From: Bacteroidales bacterium
Lineage (GTDB): Bacteria > Bacteroidota > Bacteroidia > Bacteroidales > UBA1556
Direction: 5' to 3'
NCBI GenBank assembly: GCA_023145955.1
Contig: JAGLDA010000085.1
Span: 1 to 29,337 of the forward strand
Length of the DNA: 29,337 nucleotides
The translations under genes and the position numbers were made by a program. The first letter of the stretch is position 1, and each line of letters opens with the position of its first letter. Below the pieces are notes generated by a model. That model did not search any database, had not been told where the DNA came from, and saw nothing but the letters and a program-made list of their open reading frames with translations. Below, piece after piece: positions 1 to 8,240 of this stretch.

Positions 1-32
1 AAGCTTTCATTATATAATTATAAAATATCTTC

Positions 33-95
33 GGGCAGGATGCCCTAGATACACCACTTATGTGTAGCTTTCGTTGTAACACAGACATCCTGCCC
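33..95. repeat. 10-bp perfect inverted repeat 3' of the aminotransferase gene
   Basis: GGGCAGGATG at 33-42 is the exact reverse complement of CATCCTGCCC at 86-95, with 43 bases between. The right arm lies 8 bases past the aminotransferase stop codon in that gene's direction. The left arm can also pair locally: GGGC at 33-36 with GCCC at 42-45. The spacer holds smaller inverted repeats (TACAC with GTGTA, TGTGT with ACACA). No clean T-run follows either arm, so a simple intrinsic terminator is not clear. It could be a structured 3' end or a small RNA. Confidence 0.5.
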
Positions 96-103
96 ATAGT
101 TTC

Positions 104-1216
104 TTATGCCAATAATCTATCAAAATACTCCTTAAACTCCTCATGAGGTACAGCAATACAAACTCTAGCAAACTTCTCCCCATGCTCCTTGCTTTTTTGT
201 GTAAAATAAGCCATGGAAACACTGCCAATATAGGCCTCAAGGAGTTCTTTTTCATTTTTATTAAGGATTACAAAAATACCTACAGGAATTGAACTTTGAT
301 AAAACTCTTCTGCCAATAGTTTCTTATCACGCAAAAGTTGAATATTTTTAATCATATCAATTTTGGTTTTATCCCTAAACTTTTGAGAGGCTTTCTGCCC
401 TATTTCTGTTGTAAGCAATTTGGTAACCAAAATTTGCGCAAAGGCATTAATCCCATTGGTTGCAAATAGAATATTAATATTTAGCTCGGCATTAAATTCC
501 TTATTTAATGTATGTACAAAACCAAGCCTCTGACCACTAAGACCTATTGCTTTACTAAAACTATCAGTAATTATTACATTATCAATTGCCGCTAATTTCA
601 CATAAAAATCATCCTCTGCCCATTCAAAAAATATCCTTCGGTAAGGGCTATCCCAAATAACAACAACATTATTATCGCTAAGCACCTTTATCACTTCAAT
701 AAGCATTTGATCATCATACTTATTGCCAACAGGATTATTAGGATCACAGATAATTACTGCCGAGCCAGAAAGTTTATTTGCATTAACTTTCAATTCATTA
801 AAAGAGAAATAAGTAGCTGATTCTATGGAATTTATTTTTAGCAAATTAGCATAAGCACCCCAATAAAACTCTGGCAAAACAATTTTATCCACATCTAAGG
901 TCTTAAAAACAAGGTCAAGAGCATTAATTCCACCGGCGGTAATAAATATATTATCAACGAAAGTGCTATCATGAAAATAATACTTATTGATAGCCTCTTT
1001 TAATTCTGGAAGACCTGAGTTTGGTGGATAAACCTGAATTTTGGGAGAATTAAAATCTATCATTGGAATGATTTCCGATAAATCGATACTAGTAACAGAA
1101 GGTATTCCCCTATTCAATTTAAGGTATTTTTTTCCTGTTTCTCTTTCTAGTTTCGATAGTTTCTCACCAATACCTACTATGGCAGAATATTTGGCTCCTG
1201 AATGTTTTGTTTTCAT
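104..1216 (-). CDS. PLP-dependent aminotransferase, class I/II fold
   Basis: This is a 370-residue fold-type I aminotransferase, transferring an amino group between an amino acid and a 2-oxo acid through pyridoxal phosphate in the cytoplasm. Visible marks are the cofactor-loop segment TAGGINALDLVF near residues 93-104, the pyridine-binding DPNNPVG at about 158-164 (Asn161), a WDSPYRR segment at 188-194 (Asp189, Tyr192), and the Schiff-base site SFSKAIGLSGQRLG with Lys222 and Arg230. The length is near the family norm and no part is missing. The substrate cannot be read from the motifs; aspartate-, aromatic- or alanine-type specificity are all possible. It lies 106 bases downstream of the DUF4421-like gene on the same strand. 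A weak -7 box (TATATTCG on the minus strand) abuts the start, so the gene may be transcribed with the upstream gene or from its own near-leaderless promoter. Confidence 0.85.
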   Translation of the reverse strand: MKTKHSGAKYSAIVGIGEKLSKLERETGKKYLKLNRGIPSVTSIDLSEIIPMIDFNSPKIQVYPPNSGLPELKEAINKYYFHDSTFVDNIFITAGGINALDLVFKTLDVDKIVLPEFYWGAYANLLKINSIESATYFSFNELKVNANKLSGSAVIICDPNNPVGNKYDDQMLIEVIKVLSDNNVVVIWDSPYRRIFFEWAEDDFYVKLAAIDNVIITDSFSKAIGLSGQRLGFVHTLNKEFNAELNINILFATNGINAFAQILVTKLLTTEIGQKASQKFRDKTKIDMIKNIQLLRDKKLLAEEFYQSSIPVGIFVILNKNEKELLEAYIGSVSMAYFTQKSKEHGEKFARVCIAVPHEEFKEYFDRLLA

Positions 1217-1285
1217 CGAATATATGTTATAATATTATTGCCTCTACAATTTAGTGATTTTTCTTTAAAAATTAAATCGTTAGAA

Positions 1286-1313
1286 TACTGCCGACTGAAG
1301 ACTGAAGACTAAA
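1286..1313 (-). repeat. Short period-7 CAGT array (4 units) 3' of the DUF4421-like gene
   Basis: Read on the minus strand, 1313 to 1286 is four consecutive 7-base units: TTTAGTC, TTCAGTC, TTCAGTC, GGCAGTA. It begins 9 bases after the stop codon of the gene ending at 1323 and runs in that gene's sense direction. The units match those of the longer array at 15353-15457, including the trinucleotides CTT and CGG between CAGT cores. It lies in the gap between two codirectional genes. Function unknown. Confidence 0.75.
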
Positions 1314-1322
1314 CACCTAAGA

Positions 1323-2354
1323 CTATTTCTTTTTACAATTAAACCTTTTACCCACAAAAAATCGAAATTTAGAGTTTGTGGAAGAAGCCAGTATATGTTC
1401 ATAACCTATACTATTGCTTGTGGAAACACTAGTAGCACCAAGAAAGAAATTTTTATGTTCGTACCCCAAAGCAATACGTCCTACCCATCGAATAGAAGCT
1501 CCATTATTTGTATAAAGTTTTCCAGCATTATCATTCAATGCGGACATTTTGTATCCAATACCAGGCACTAGCGATAAGTTTATAAAGAAATTCTTAAAAA
1601 AAACAAAAGTATATGTATAGCCCATTGCTACACCAATATTTACAGAACTGAAATCTGTAATATTAAAAGTATCTCTATATTCTACCGGCAAATCAGGAGG
1701 AATAAATCCACCAGGTGAATTTGAAATATCACTACGAAGATAAGATCCTATTATAAAGCTACCAGCACTTTTTTTCTGTATTTCGTTACGAACAAATGCT
1801 GCTCGATATGAAAACTTTTTGTGATTTGTAAAATAATATCCTGATATCTCGGTACTAAGAGTAATCAAATCCTTTAATAATGGATATTGCTTTTTATTCC
1901 AATCCATAAAATCATTTGGATTAGCGATATAGTAACCCTTATAATACTGAGCTGATACATCCAAGCCAAAGGAACGAGCAAACACATTAATCTGTAAATC
2001 AATTCTTTGAGTATGGCCATATATATCATCATCATTTTTTGCCCAAGGCATATTGAAAGCAATACCCAAGCCAAGCCATTTATAATTAAATCCCAAACCT
2101 AGTTTTGTAGCAGAATTTGGTCTAAAATCAATATGACGACCAGTATTCTTGCTCAATAAAGAAAAATTATAGACTTTATTAATTCCATATAACCAGAGTG
2201 ATAATTTATCTGAAAGGTCAATTATTCTAGTCGTATCTATAGTTTGTTTTATAGAATCACCTTGCTGTTGTTGTGCAAAAATAGGGATAGAGAATAATGA
2301 TAGCAATACTATTACTATAATCTTAGCCTTAACTTCATTAAATAATAATCTCAT
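1323..2354 (-). CDS. DUF4421-like outer-membrane beta-barrel protein
   Basis: A 343-residue predicted exported protein. Residues 1-28 form a signal peptide (basic start, then IIVIVLLSLFSIPIFA, cleavage before QQQQ). The rest has the alternating hydrophobic/aromatic pattern and glycine-rich turns of an outer-membrane beta-barrel (for example LGLGFNYKWLGLGIAFNMPW near 86-105) and ends in an aromatic-rich strand before a basic tail. I recognise the pattern of DUF4421 proteins, a Bacteroidota family without assigned function, but from memory only. An exact TATATTTG promoter box lies 25 bases upstream of the start, and the gene diverges from glutamine synthetase. The aminotransferase follows in the same direction, separated by a CAGT-repeat array. 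No enzymatic motif is visible; an envelope structural or transport role is inferred from architecture alone. Confidence 0.65.
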   Translation of the reverse strand: MRLLFNEVKAKIIVIVLLSLFSIPIFAQQQQGDSIKQTIDTTRIIDLSDKLSLWLYGINKVYNFSLLSKNTGRHIDFRPNSATKLGLGFNYKWLGLGIAFNMPWAKNDDDIYGHTQRIDLQINVFARSFGLDVSAQYYKGYYIANPNDFMDWNKKQYPLLKDLITLSTEISGYYFTNHKKFSYRAAFVRNEIQKKSAGSFIIGSYLRSDISNSPGGFIPPDLPVEYRDTFNITDFSSVNIGVAMGYTYTFVFFKNFFINLSLVPGIGYKMSALNDNAGKLYTNNGASIRWVGRIALGYEHKNFFLGATSVSTSNSIGYEHILASSTNSKFRFFVGKRFNCKKK

Positions 2355-2378
2355 AATAACAATCTAAATAATTGCAGA

Positions 2379-2386
2379 CAAATATA
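2379..2386 (-). promoter_or_regulatory. Bacteroidota -7 promoter box for the DUF4421-like gene
   Basis: The minus strand reads TATATTTG here, an exact TAnnTTTG match, ending 24 bases before the ATG. I see no good TTG at the expected -33 position, only TTTA-like sequence. Confidence 0.55.
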
Positions 2387-2450
2387 AAAATAATAAAAAC
2401 ACTAAAATAAATATTATTTTTTTTATTTATACCCCAGTATTTTTGGCTAT

Positions 2451-2467
2451 TGATAAGTATTTTATCA
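2451..2467. promoter_or_regulatory. Possible operator: TGATAA-N5-TTATCA palindrome
   Basis: TGATAA and TTATCA form a perfect 6+6 inverted repeat with spacer GTATT, in the 199-base region shared by the divergent DUF4421-like and glutamine synthetase promoters. It lies about 50 bases upstream of the glutamine synthetase -7 box. A T-rich stretch follows, so a weak terminator-like hairpin is the alternative. In such A+T-rich DNA a short palindrome can occur by chance. Confidence 0.25.
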
Positions 2468-2517
2468 TTTTTTATTAACATACCCCCTATTTTTTATGTA
2501 TGGTATTAAAAAATAAC

Positions 2518-2525
2518 TATTTTTG
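2518..2525 (+). promoter_or_regulatory. Bacteroidota -7 promoter box for glutamine synthetase III
   Basis: TATTTTTG is an exact TAnnTTTG match ending 28 bases before the ATG at 2554. A partial -33 element (TTATG, 2494-2498) sits 19 bases upstream. The spacing puts transcription start near 2530, giving a leader of roughly 20-25 bases. Confidence 0.6.
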
Positions 2526-2553
2526 CCATAATAATTAACCAAATATCAATAAA

Positions 2554-4743
2554 ATGCCAATATTTAGATTTAAAGCAATGGAAACTTTACTTAATAGAAG
2601 TAAAATTCCTGTAGGATTAGACTCTGTAAAAACATCAGAGTATTTTGGAATAAATGTCTTTAATGACAAAACGATGAAATCGTATTTATCTAAAGAGGCT
2701 TATAAAGCAGTGAGCCTGTCTATTGAAGACGGTGTGCGATTGGATAGAAGGATAGCTAACCAGATAGCAACAGGCATGAAAGCTTGGGCAATGGAAAGAG
2801 GTGCTACTCATTATACTCACTGGTTTCAACCATTGAATGGAGCTACTGCCGAAAAGCATGATGCATTTCATGAGCCTAGTGGCAATGGCGAAGTAATTCA
2901 GAATTTTGATGGTGATTTATTAGTTCAGCAAGAACCTGACGCTTCTAGTTTCCCCAATGGAGGAATAAGAAATACATTTGAAGCCAGAGGATATACAGCA
3001 TGGGATCCAACATCACCAGCTTTTGTAATCGACAGAACATTATGTATCCCTACTATTTTTGTAGCATATACTGGCGAAGCGTTAGATTTTAAAACCCCTC
3101 TTATTAAATCATCAGCAGTATTAGATAAAGCAGCTACAAAAGTGGCAAAGTTTTTTGATAAAAGTGTAAATAAAGTACATACTACCTTAGGATGGGAACA
3201 GGAATATTTCCTTATTGATGAGGCATTATATTATGCTCGCCCAGACATTATGCTCACAGGGAGAACATTAATGGGGCATTCTTCACCAAAGAATCAGCAG
3301 CTTGAAGACCACTATTTTGGTGCAATTCCTGACAGAGTACAAGATTTTATGTACGATTTTGAGCATGAAGCTTTAAAACTAGGTATTCCTGTAAAAACTC
3401 GTCATAATGAAGTTGCTCCAAATCAATTTGAGTGTGCTCCTGTTTTTGAAGAGGTAAATCTTGCTGTGGACCATAATCAACTGATAATGGCCACTATGGA
3501 AAAAATTGCTATTAAGCATAAATTCAGAATATTATACCACGAGAAACCATTTGCGGGTATAAATGGTAGTGGCAAGCATAACAACTGGTCTTTGGCTACC
3601 GATACAGGAGTGAACTTATTAAGCCCAGGAAAAAACCCAAAGAGCAACTTAAGCTTCCTTACTTTTGTTATCAATACCTTGAAAGCCGTTCATGATAATG
3701 CAGATTTATTAAGAGCAAGTATTTCTACAGCAGGCAATGAGCACCGCCTTGGAGCAAATGAGGCTCCTCCGGCAATAATATCTGTATTCTTAGGTCAGCA
3801 CCTAAATAAAATGCTTGATATTATAGAAAACAGCGTAAGTGGAAAAAAAATGTCGCCAGACCAAAAGACGGAGCTAAAGATGGATATCGGAAAAATTCCT
3901 GAAATTCTACTAGACAATACTGACAGAAATAGAACCTCTCCTTTTGCATTTACTGGAAATAGGTTTGAGTTTAGAGCTGTTGGTTCTGCGCTTAACTGTT
4001 CATCACCTATGGTTGCGCTAAACACTTCTATGGCTAATCAGCTGGAGAAATTTTACAATGATGTTGAGGCCTTAGTAAAGAAAAAAATAAAACGTGATGA
4101 GGCAATATTTCAGGTACTGAAAAAATATATTGGACTAAGTAGAAACGTTATTTTCGAAGGCAATGGTTATTCCGACGAATGGCTTAAAGAAGCTGAAAAA
4201 AGAGGGCTATCTAATATTACAGATACTCCATTAGCGCTAAAAGCTTTTATTGGAGAATCAAATATAAATATGTTTGAAAAAATGCATGTTTTGTCGAGAC
4301 GAGAGCTTGAGGCTAGATACGAAATTCGTATGGAAACTTATATGAAGAAAATACAAATAGAGTCTAGAGTTTTAGGCGATTTGGCTATTAATCATATTAT
4401 CCCCACTGCTATAAATTATCAGAATATACTAATCAAGAACGTTAAAGGCATGAGAGATTTGCTTGATAATGAGGAATTTGATAGGCAAGCAGGGCTTCAA
4501 CTACAAACTCTTAAGAAAATATCATCTCATATTTCTAATATCAACGAGAAAGTAAAACTTATGATAGACAGCCGCAAAAAGGCTAATAAAATTAAGGATT
4601 TCACTAAGCAAGCAACAGCATATTCTCAAGATATAAAACCATATCTTAATGATATTAGATATCATATTGATAAGCTGGAACTAATTGTAGATGATGAATT
4701 GTGGGTAATGCCTAAGTATAGAGAAATGCTTTTTATCTCATAA
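2554..4743 (+). CDS. glnN: Glutamine synthetase type III (GlnN)
   Basis: This enzyme makes glutamine from glutamate, ammonia and ATP and is the main cytoplasmic route of ammonia assimilation. At 729 residues it has the length of type III enzymes, far longer than types I and II. Hallmark segments are present in order: THYTHWFQPL and GTAEKH-type sequence near the N-terminus, QQEPDASSFPNGGIRNTFEARGYTAWD-type sequence around residues 130-155, GWEQEYFL, HNEVAPNQFECAPVFEE, NGSGKHNNWS, LGANEAPPAI, and RNRTSPFAFTGNRFEFR. The C-terminal part is helical, as is usual for the type. The start is supported by the -7 box 28 bases upstream. The gene is transcribed alone, divergent from the DUF4421-like gene, and followed by two terminator hairpins. 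No PII or regulator gene is adjacent. Confidence 0.97.
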   Translation: MPIFRFKAMETLLNRSKIPVGLDSVKTSEYFGINVFNDKTMKSYLSKEAYKAVSLSIEDGVRLDRRIANQIATGMKAWAMERGATHYTHWFQPLNGATAEKHDAFHEPSGNGEVIQNFDGDLLVQQEPDASSFPNGGIRNTFEARGYTAWDPTSPAFVIDRTLCIPTIFVAYTGEALDFKTPLIKSSAVLDKAATKVAKFFDKSVNKVHTTLGWEQEYFLIDEALYYARPDIMLTGRTLMGHSSPKNQQLEDHYFGAIPDRVQDFMYDFEHEALKLGIPVKTRHNEVAPNQFECAPVFEEVNLAVDHNQLIMATMEKIAIKHKFRILYHEKPFAGINGSGKHNNWSLATDTGVNLLSPGKNPKSNLSFLTFVINTLKAVHDNADLLRASISTAGNEHRLGANEAPPAIISVFLGQHLNKMLDIIENSVSGKKMSPDQKTELKMDIGKIPEILLDNTDRNRTSPFAFTGNRFEFRAVGSALNCSSPMVALNTSMANQLEKFYNDVEALVKKKIKRDEAIFQVLKKYIGLSRNVIFEGNGYSDEWLKEAEKRGLSNITDTPLALKAFIGESNINMFEKMHVLSRRELEARYEIRMETYMKKIQIESRVLGDLAINHIIPTAINYQNILIKNVKGMRDLLDNEEFDRQAGLQLQTLKKISSHISNINEKVKLMIDSRKKANKIKDFTKQATAYSQDIKPYLNDIRYHIDKLELIVDDELWVMPKYREMLFIS

Positions 4744-4751
4744 ATACATAT

Positions 4752-4782
4752 AAAGGAAACTTCAATACTTTAGTTTCTTTTT
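4752..4782 (+). terminator. First terminator hairpin after glnN
   Basis: The arms AAAGGAAACT (4752-4761) and AGTTTCTTTT (4772-4781) pair over about 10 bp with one G-U, loop of 10 bases, and the 3' arm is itself T-rich (4778-4782). It starts 8 bases after the glnN stop codon. It is weaker than the next hairpin at 4793-4826. Confidence 0.5.
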
Positions 4783-4792
4783 CAGAAACCAT

Positions 4793-4826
4793 AAAAGGAC
4801 TAATATTAATTTATTGGTCCTTTTTT
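4793..4826. terminator. Bidirectional terminator overlapping the 3' end of the O-antigen ligase gene
   Basis: AAAAGGACTAATA (4793-4805) pairs with TATTGGTCCTTTT (4812-4824) through a 13-bp stem with one T-G wobble, loop TTAATT, followed by a six-T run (4821-4826) on the plus strand. The minus-strand exit has four T. It serves convergent glnN and the S41/ligase pair. The right arm and loop include the last codons (Gly-Pro-Ile-Asn) and stop codon of the minus-strand gene. Confidence 0.75.
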
Positions 4827-6365
4827 ACTTTTATAAATATAAAACATATAAAAGAAAGCATAAACAGTAACGCCCACTTGAGAATCTATGGTATCTTCCC
4901 AAAGCATACTCATAACCATAATTACTAAGAAGTAAACAAATAGAGGATTTTGATAAGCATTTTTAATAAATGCTGGATAAAATATTGAAAATAGAAAAAG
5001 CAGCAAACCAACAAAACCAAGGGTGATAGTAGTATTCATATATTGATTATGACTTCTTAAGCCCTTTCCTATTAAGGATGATGATTTTTGCTCTAGAGCA
5101 TCAGAATATGCATTAAGTATATCTCCAGTGCCAATACCAAAAATAGGATTTTTAGAAATCAGCTCAATACCCACTTGCCATAGCTCCAAGCGCTGAAGAA
5201 TAGTATGCCCTGAATTCTGAGCTTTATTATTATTTTTATAAATATTATATTGCCAAATAAGCTTATATATTCTTTTCTTTAAGCTTATTCTCTTAGCATA
5301 TTCATAATTTGCTATCCCGTTTTCTATATTTATTATATCTTCATCAGATAAATTTTTAACTCCCTGAGCATCCTTTCTAAAACCTCTAGAATTAAGATAC
5401 CGAAGTAAGGTGATTTTTACCTCTTGCTTTTTATTATCATATCCATTAAAATCCATTTGTGAGCGTATTGTCCACTCCTGCTCCATTTCATACCATTGTA
5501 TATATATACCAATATAACTACCATTCTCAATTTGATAATCATTTGGATTATGCGTATATTTATTTCCTTGAAGGCTTATTGTATCAAGATTATTCAAATC
5601 TATTTCGCTTACATCATTATAGTTACGCACAGTAGAAAACAAACTTAAACCTAAGTATACAATTATTAAAAAGATAAATGCAATACCATAAATCACTTTA
5701 GTAAACCTAGCTTTATATAGCAAACGTATTGAGAATACAATTAAAATAATTATAAAAATAAAAATTCCTGATAGCATAGAAAAAATAAACTGCGATGCTA
5801 TTAATAATATTCCACCAATCACCATAAACAAACGATAGATTGACTTTATATCATTATTACTAATACTATAATAGAATAGAATAGTGGATGCAATTAAAGC
5901 CATTAAGCTCATACGTATATGAGAAACAAAAACAAAAGCTTCTCTATAATCACTTAAATTATTAATATAGTAAATATACAAACTTGTGGCTATTGAGGCT
6001 ACAACTACTGCCGAAAAGAATATGGCAATGTTTCTATAAGACGTATTCGAAAGAGGTTTTTCGGTAGAAAATACCAAGGGGAAAATTAATAAAGGTAATT
6101 TTGTGCGTAAATCGAATAATGCATACTCAAAATCTGTAGAATATAAAGCACCTACAATCCACAATAAATATATAGAGACAAACGAAATAGCTGCCTTATC
6201 CTTAACAAATATCTTTAATTTGGATATCAGATTTATATCGAAAAGAAATAATGCGCCCAAAGTTACTTGCCCAAAACTAATTAAAGCTCTAGAAAATGGT
6301 AATCCTATAACTGTAAACAGAATTCCTAAATAAAAAATGTATAAGCGAATTTTTTCTCTGTGCAT
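4806..6365 (-). CDS. O-antigen ligase / Wzy-type polymerase-like membrane protein
   Basis: A 519-residue polytopic membrane protein with roughly ten or more hydrophobic segments: several in residues 5-245, then a long polar loop of about 130 residues (about 248-385), then further segments to the end. The loop is followed by RLELWQVGIELISKNP, GIGTGD and HNQYMNTTITLGFVGLLLF, the layout of the Wzy_C / O-antigen ligase family, where a periplasmic loop and a conserved His act in transfer of lipid-linked glycans. It also shows the late EDTIDSQVGV segment common in these proteins. Family members act in lipopolysaccharide ligation, O-unit polymerisation or protein glycosylation; the sequence does not decide which. 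No glycosyltransferase cluster surrounds it. It lies 56 bases downstream of the S41 protease gene with no promoter box between, so the two are probably co-transcribed. Confidence 0.8.
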   Translation of the reverse strand: MHREKIRLYIFYLGILFTVIGLPFSRALISFGQVTLGALFLFDINLISKLKIFVKDKAAISFVSIYLLWIVGALYSTDFEYALFDLRTKLPLLIFPLVFSTEKPLSNTSYRNIAIFFSAVVVASIATSLYIYYINNLSDYREAFVFVSHIRMSLMALIASTILFYYSISNNDIKSIYRLFMVIGGILLIASQFIFSMLSGIFIFIIILIVFSIRLLYKARFTKVIYGIAFIFLIIVYLGLSLFSTVRNYNDVSEIDLNNLDTISLQGNKYTHNPNDYQIENGSYIGIYIQWYEMEQEWTIRSQMDFNGYDNKKQEVKITLLRYLNSRGFRKDAQGVKNLSDEDIINIENGIANYEYAKRISLKKRIYKLIWQYNIYKNNNKAQNSGHTILQRLELWQVGIELISKNPIFGIGTGDILNAYSDALEQKSSSLIGKGLRSHNQYMNTTITLGFVGLLLFLFSIFYPAFIKNAYQNPLFVYFLVIMVMSMLWEDTIDSQVGVTVYAFFYMFYIYKSKKGPIN

Positions 6366-6421
6366 CTGATTATATAACCTCGTTTAAAACCATTTATTGC
6401 TTATCTATATAATTAATTATC

Positions 6422-8074
6422 CTACTTTAACTTGGTAATAGGCTCAAGTATTTCTGAATATTTTACATTATGATTCAGCAGCTTTACAGCTTCTTCTACA
6501 TCAGCATCTTTCTTTAAGGCTATTTGCACTCTTCCTGAATCGTAATAATATCTAGAGACAATTTCTTGGCTAAGTAATTTTTCAATTTCTGCCTTATTAC
6601 TAATAAATTGTGCTGCCTTTTTCTTATCAATTTCGGATTGCATTTCGTTAATGCTAGCTTGCAAATCGTAACCATCACTTTCTGCCTGAGAAATAAAAAT
6701 ATCTAGCTTTTTTTCTGTTTTAGATATATAAGCAAAGCTATCTGTTTCTATAAATTTGATAAACTCATTATAAATATTGTCTGTAATAGAAAAGCTATCA
6801 ATATCAGTTATTTCTGGATGAGCGTAAACATATTTTGTAGCATAATCAAAAAACATATACTGCTTTGCTAAAGCAATTAATAGCTCATCGTAATGCTTAT
6901 TTTCAAGCACAACATCAGGGATTATACCACCAGCATCTTTCACCAATCTACCATTCTTTGTTTTAAATACCGCCATTAGCGAGTCAGGAGTTTTTACTGC
7001 CCTTCCTTTATCATCTTTATGTTGGTAATCCAATGACTGAATACACCTACCACTCGGAATATAGTAATTAGCAACAGTAATTTTTGCCTGCGATCTATAG
7101 CTAAGCGAAAATACTTTCTGAACCAATCCTTTTCCATAAGATTTTTGCCCCATAATTACTCCCCTATCTAAATCCTGAAAAGCACCAGCAACAATTTCAC
7201 TTGCCGAGGCACTATTTTTATTTACCAGCACCACTACTTTCATATTAGAGTATTTGGCCGGTGCCTTAGTTTTATAAATATGATTTTCGGCCTTAGTTTT
7301 TCCTTTAGTAGAAACAATAAGCTCATTAGCACCCACAAAAAGATCCAATATTTTTACAGCCTCAATTAATAATCCACCACCATTATTTCGCAAATCTAAA
7401 ACCAATGATTGAACACCATTAGCATTATTCAAGCTATCAAGTGCAGCCATTATCTCTTTGGCAGCTGTTTTTCTAAAACTAGTTAGCTTTACATAAGCAA
7501 TGCTATCTTGCAACATGCCAAAATACGGCACATCATTAACCTTAATATCTTCGCGCTTTAAAGAAACATTATGCTCTAGATTATCCTTAGCGCTTCTATA
7601 TACTATATCTAATGCTGTTCCAGAAGCACCTCTCATTTTATCAGATATATCACTCATAGATTTGCCAGAGATACTCTCTCCATCTATTTTTAATATAACA
7701 TCTCCAGCTCTTATCCCTACTTCGTAAAATGGAAAACCAGGGAAAACTTTGCTTACGACTATCTCATCATTCTTTTTATGAACAGATGTTCCAACTCCAC
7801 CATACTTCCCTGTTTGCAAAAACCTAACATCCTCAATCTGCGACTCAGAATAATAAACTGTATATGGGTCAATTTGCTTAAGCATAGCATCAATTGCAGC
7901 TTTGCTCAATGCACCAGGTTCTATTTCGTCAACATAATGCAAATCCAACTGTTGAATTAGTGAGGTGTATATATCTAAGTTTTTTGAAATTTCAAAATCG
8001 TGACTCTCTTGTGCTAATGATATATTAACTTTTACTATAAATAGTAGTAGTAGTAGAAATGAAAAAATGCGCAT
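6422..8074 (-). CDS. S41 family carboxyl-terminal processing protease (CtpA/Prc-like)
   Basis: A periplasmic or membrane-associated serine protease that cleaves substrates near their C-termini. The 550-residue protein has a signal peptide (residues 1-21, with a run of five Leu encoded by five CTA codons) and an N-terminal helical domain. A PDZ domain spans about 90-165 (YGGVGTSV, GDVILKIDG). The protease domain begins with YVKLTSF and has LDLRNNGGGLL at about 226-236. The catalytic pair is visible: Ser in NKNSASASEIVAGA (about Ser290) and Lys in SYGKGLVQ (about Lys315). A C-terminal region of about 160 residues with charged helices follows. An exact TACTTTTG box lies 25 bases upstream of the start. 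The gene is divergent from recF across 408 bases. Substrates cannot be inferred; lipoprotein or cell-wall enzyme processing is known for relatives. Confidence 0.93.
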   Translation of the reverse strand: MRIFSFLLLLLFIVKVNISLAQESHDFEISKNLDIYTSLIQQLDLHYVDEIEPGALSKAAIDAMLKQIDPYTVYYSESQIEDVRFLQTGKYGGVGTSVHKKNDEIVVSKVFPGFPFYEVGIRAGDVILKIDGESISGKSMSDISDKMRGASGTALDIVYRSAKDNLEHNVSLKREDIKVNDVPYFGMLQDSIAYVKLTSFRKTAAKEIMAALDSLNNANGVQSLVLDLRNNGGGLLIEAVKILDLFVGANELIVSTKGKTKAENHIYKTKAPAKYSNMKVVVLVNKNSASASEIVAGAFQDLDRGVIMGQKSYGKGLVQKVFSLSYRSQAKITVANYYIPSGRCIQSLDYQHKDDKGRAVKTPDSLMAVFKTKNGRLVKDAGGIIPDVVLENKHYDELLIALAKQYMFFDYATKYVYAHPEITDIDSFSITDNIYNEFIKFIETDSFAYISKTEKKLDIFISQAESDGYDLQASINEMQSEIDKKKAAQFISNKAEIEKLLSQEIVSRYYYDSGRVQIALKKDADVEEAVKLLNHNVKYSEILEPITKLK

Positions 8075-8099
8075 ATAGTAATATATTTATTTAGAAAAT

Positions 8100-8107
8100 C
8101 AAAAGTA
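8100..8107 (-). promoter_or_regulatory. Bacteroidota -7 promoter box for the S41 protease
   Basis: The minus strand reads TACTTTTG, an exact TAnnTTTG match ending 25 bases before the ATG. A partial -33 element (TTTC on the minus strand, 8130-8133) lies 22 bases further upstream. Confidence 0.55.
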
Positions 8108-8240
8108 AGTTTTTATTCAATTACTTATAGAAATAGTTACAGGGTAAACGCATCTTAATAACAAGTTTTATTATATTGATACTCCAATGAAAATTACATA
8201 ACACAAGAATTCAAATAATTATATTCGTAAAAGGTCATAG

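Noticed and set aside
1041..1232. Plus-strand open frame opposite the aminotransferase N-terminus
   Set aside because: It is a shadow frame within a clear aminotransferase gene, without promoter or recognisable protein.
8044..8056. Trinucleotide repeat (AGT)n near the start of the S41 protease
   Set aside because: It is five consecutive CTA codons in the hydrophobic core of a signal peptide. A change of whole units would keep the frame, so phase variation by frameshift is unlikely.
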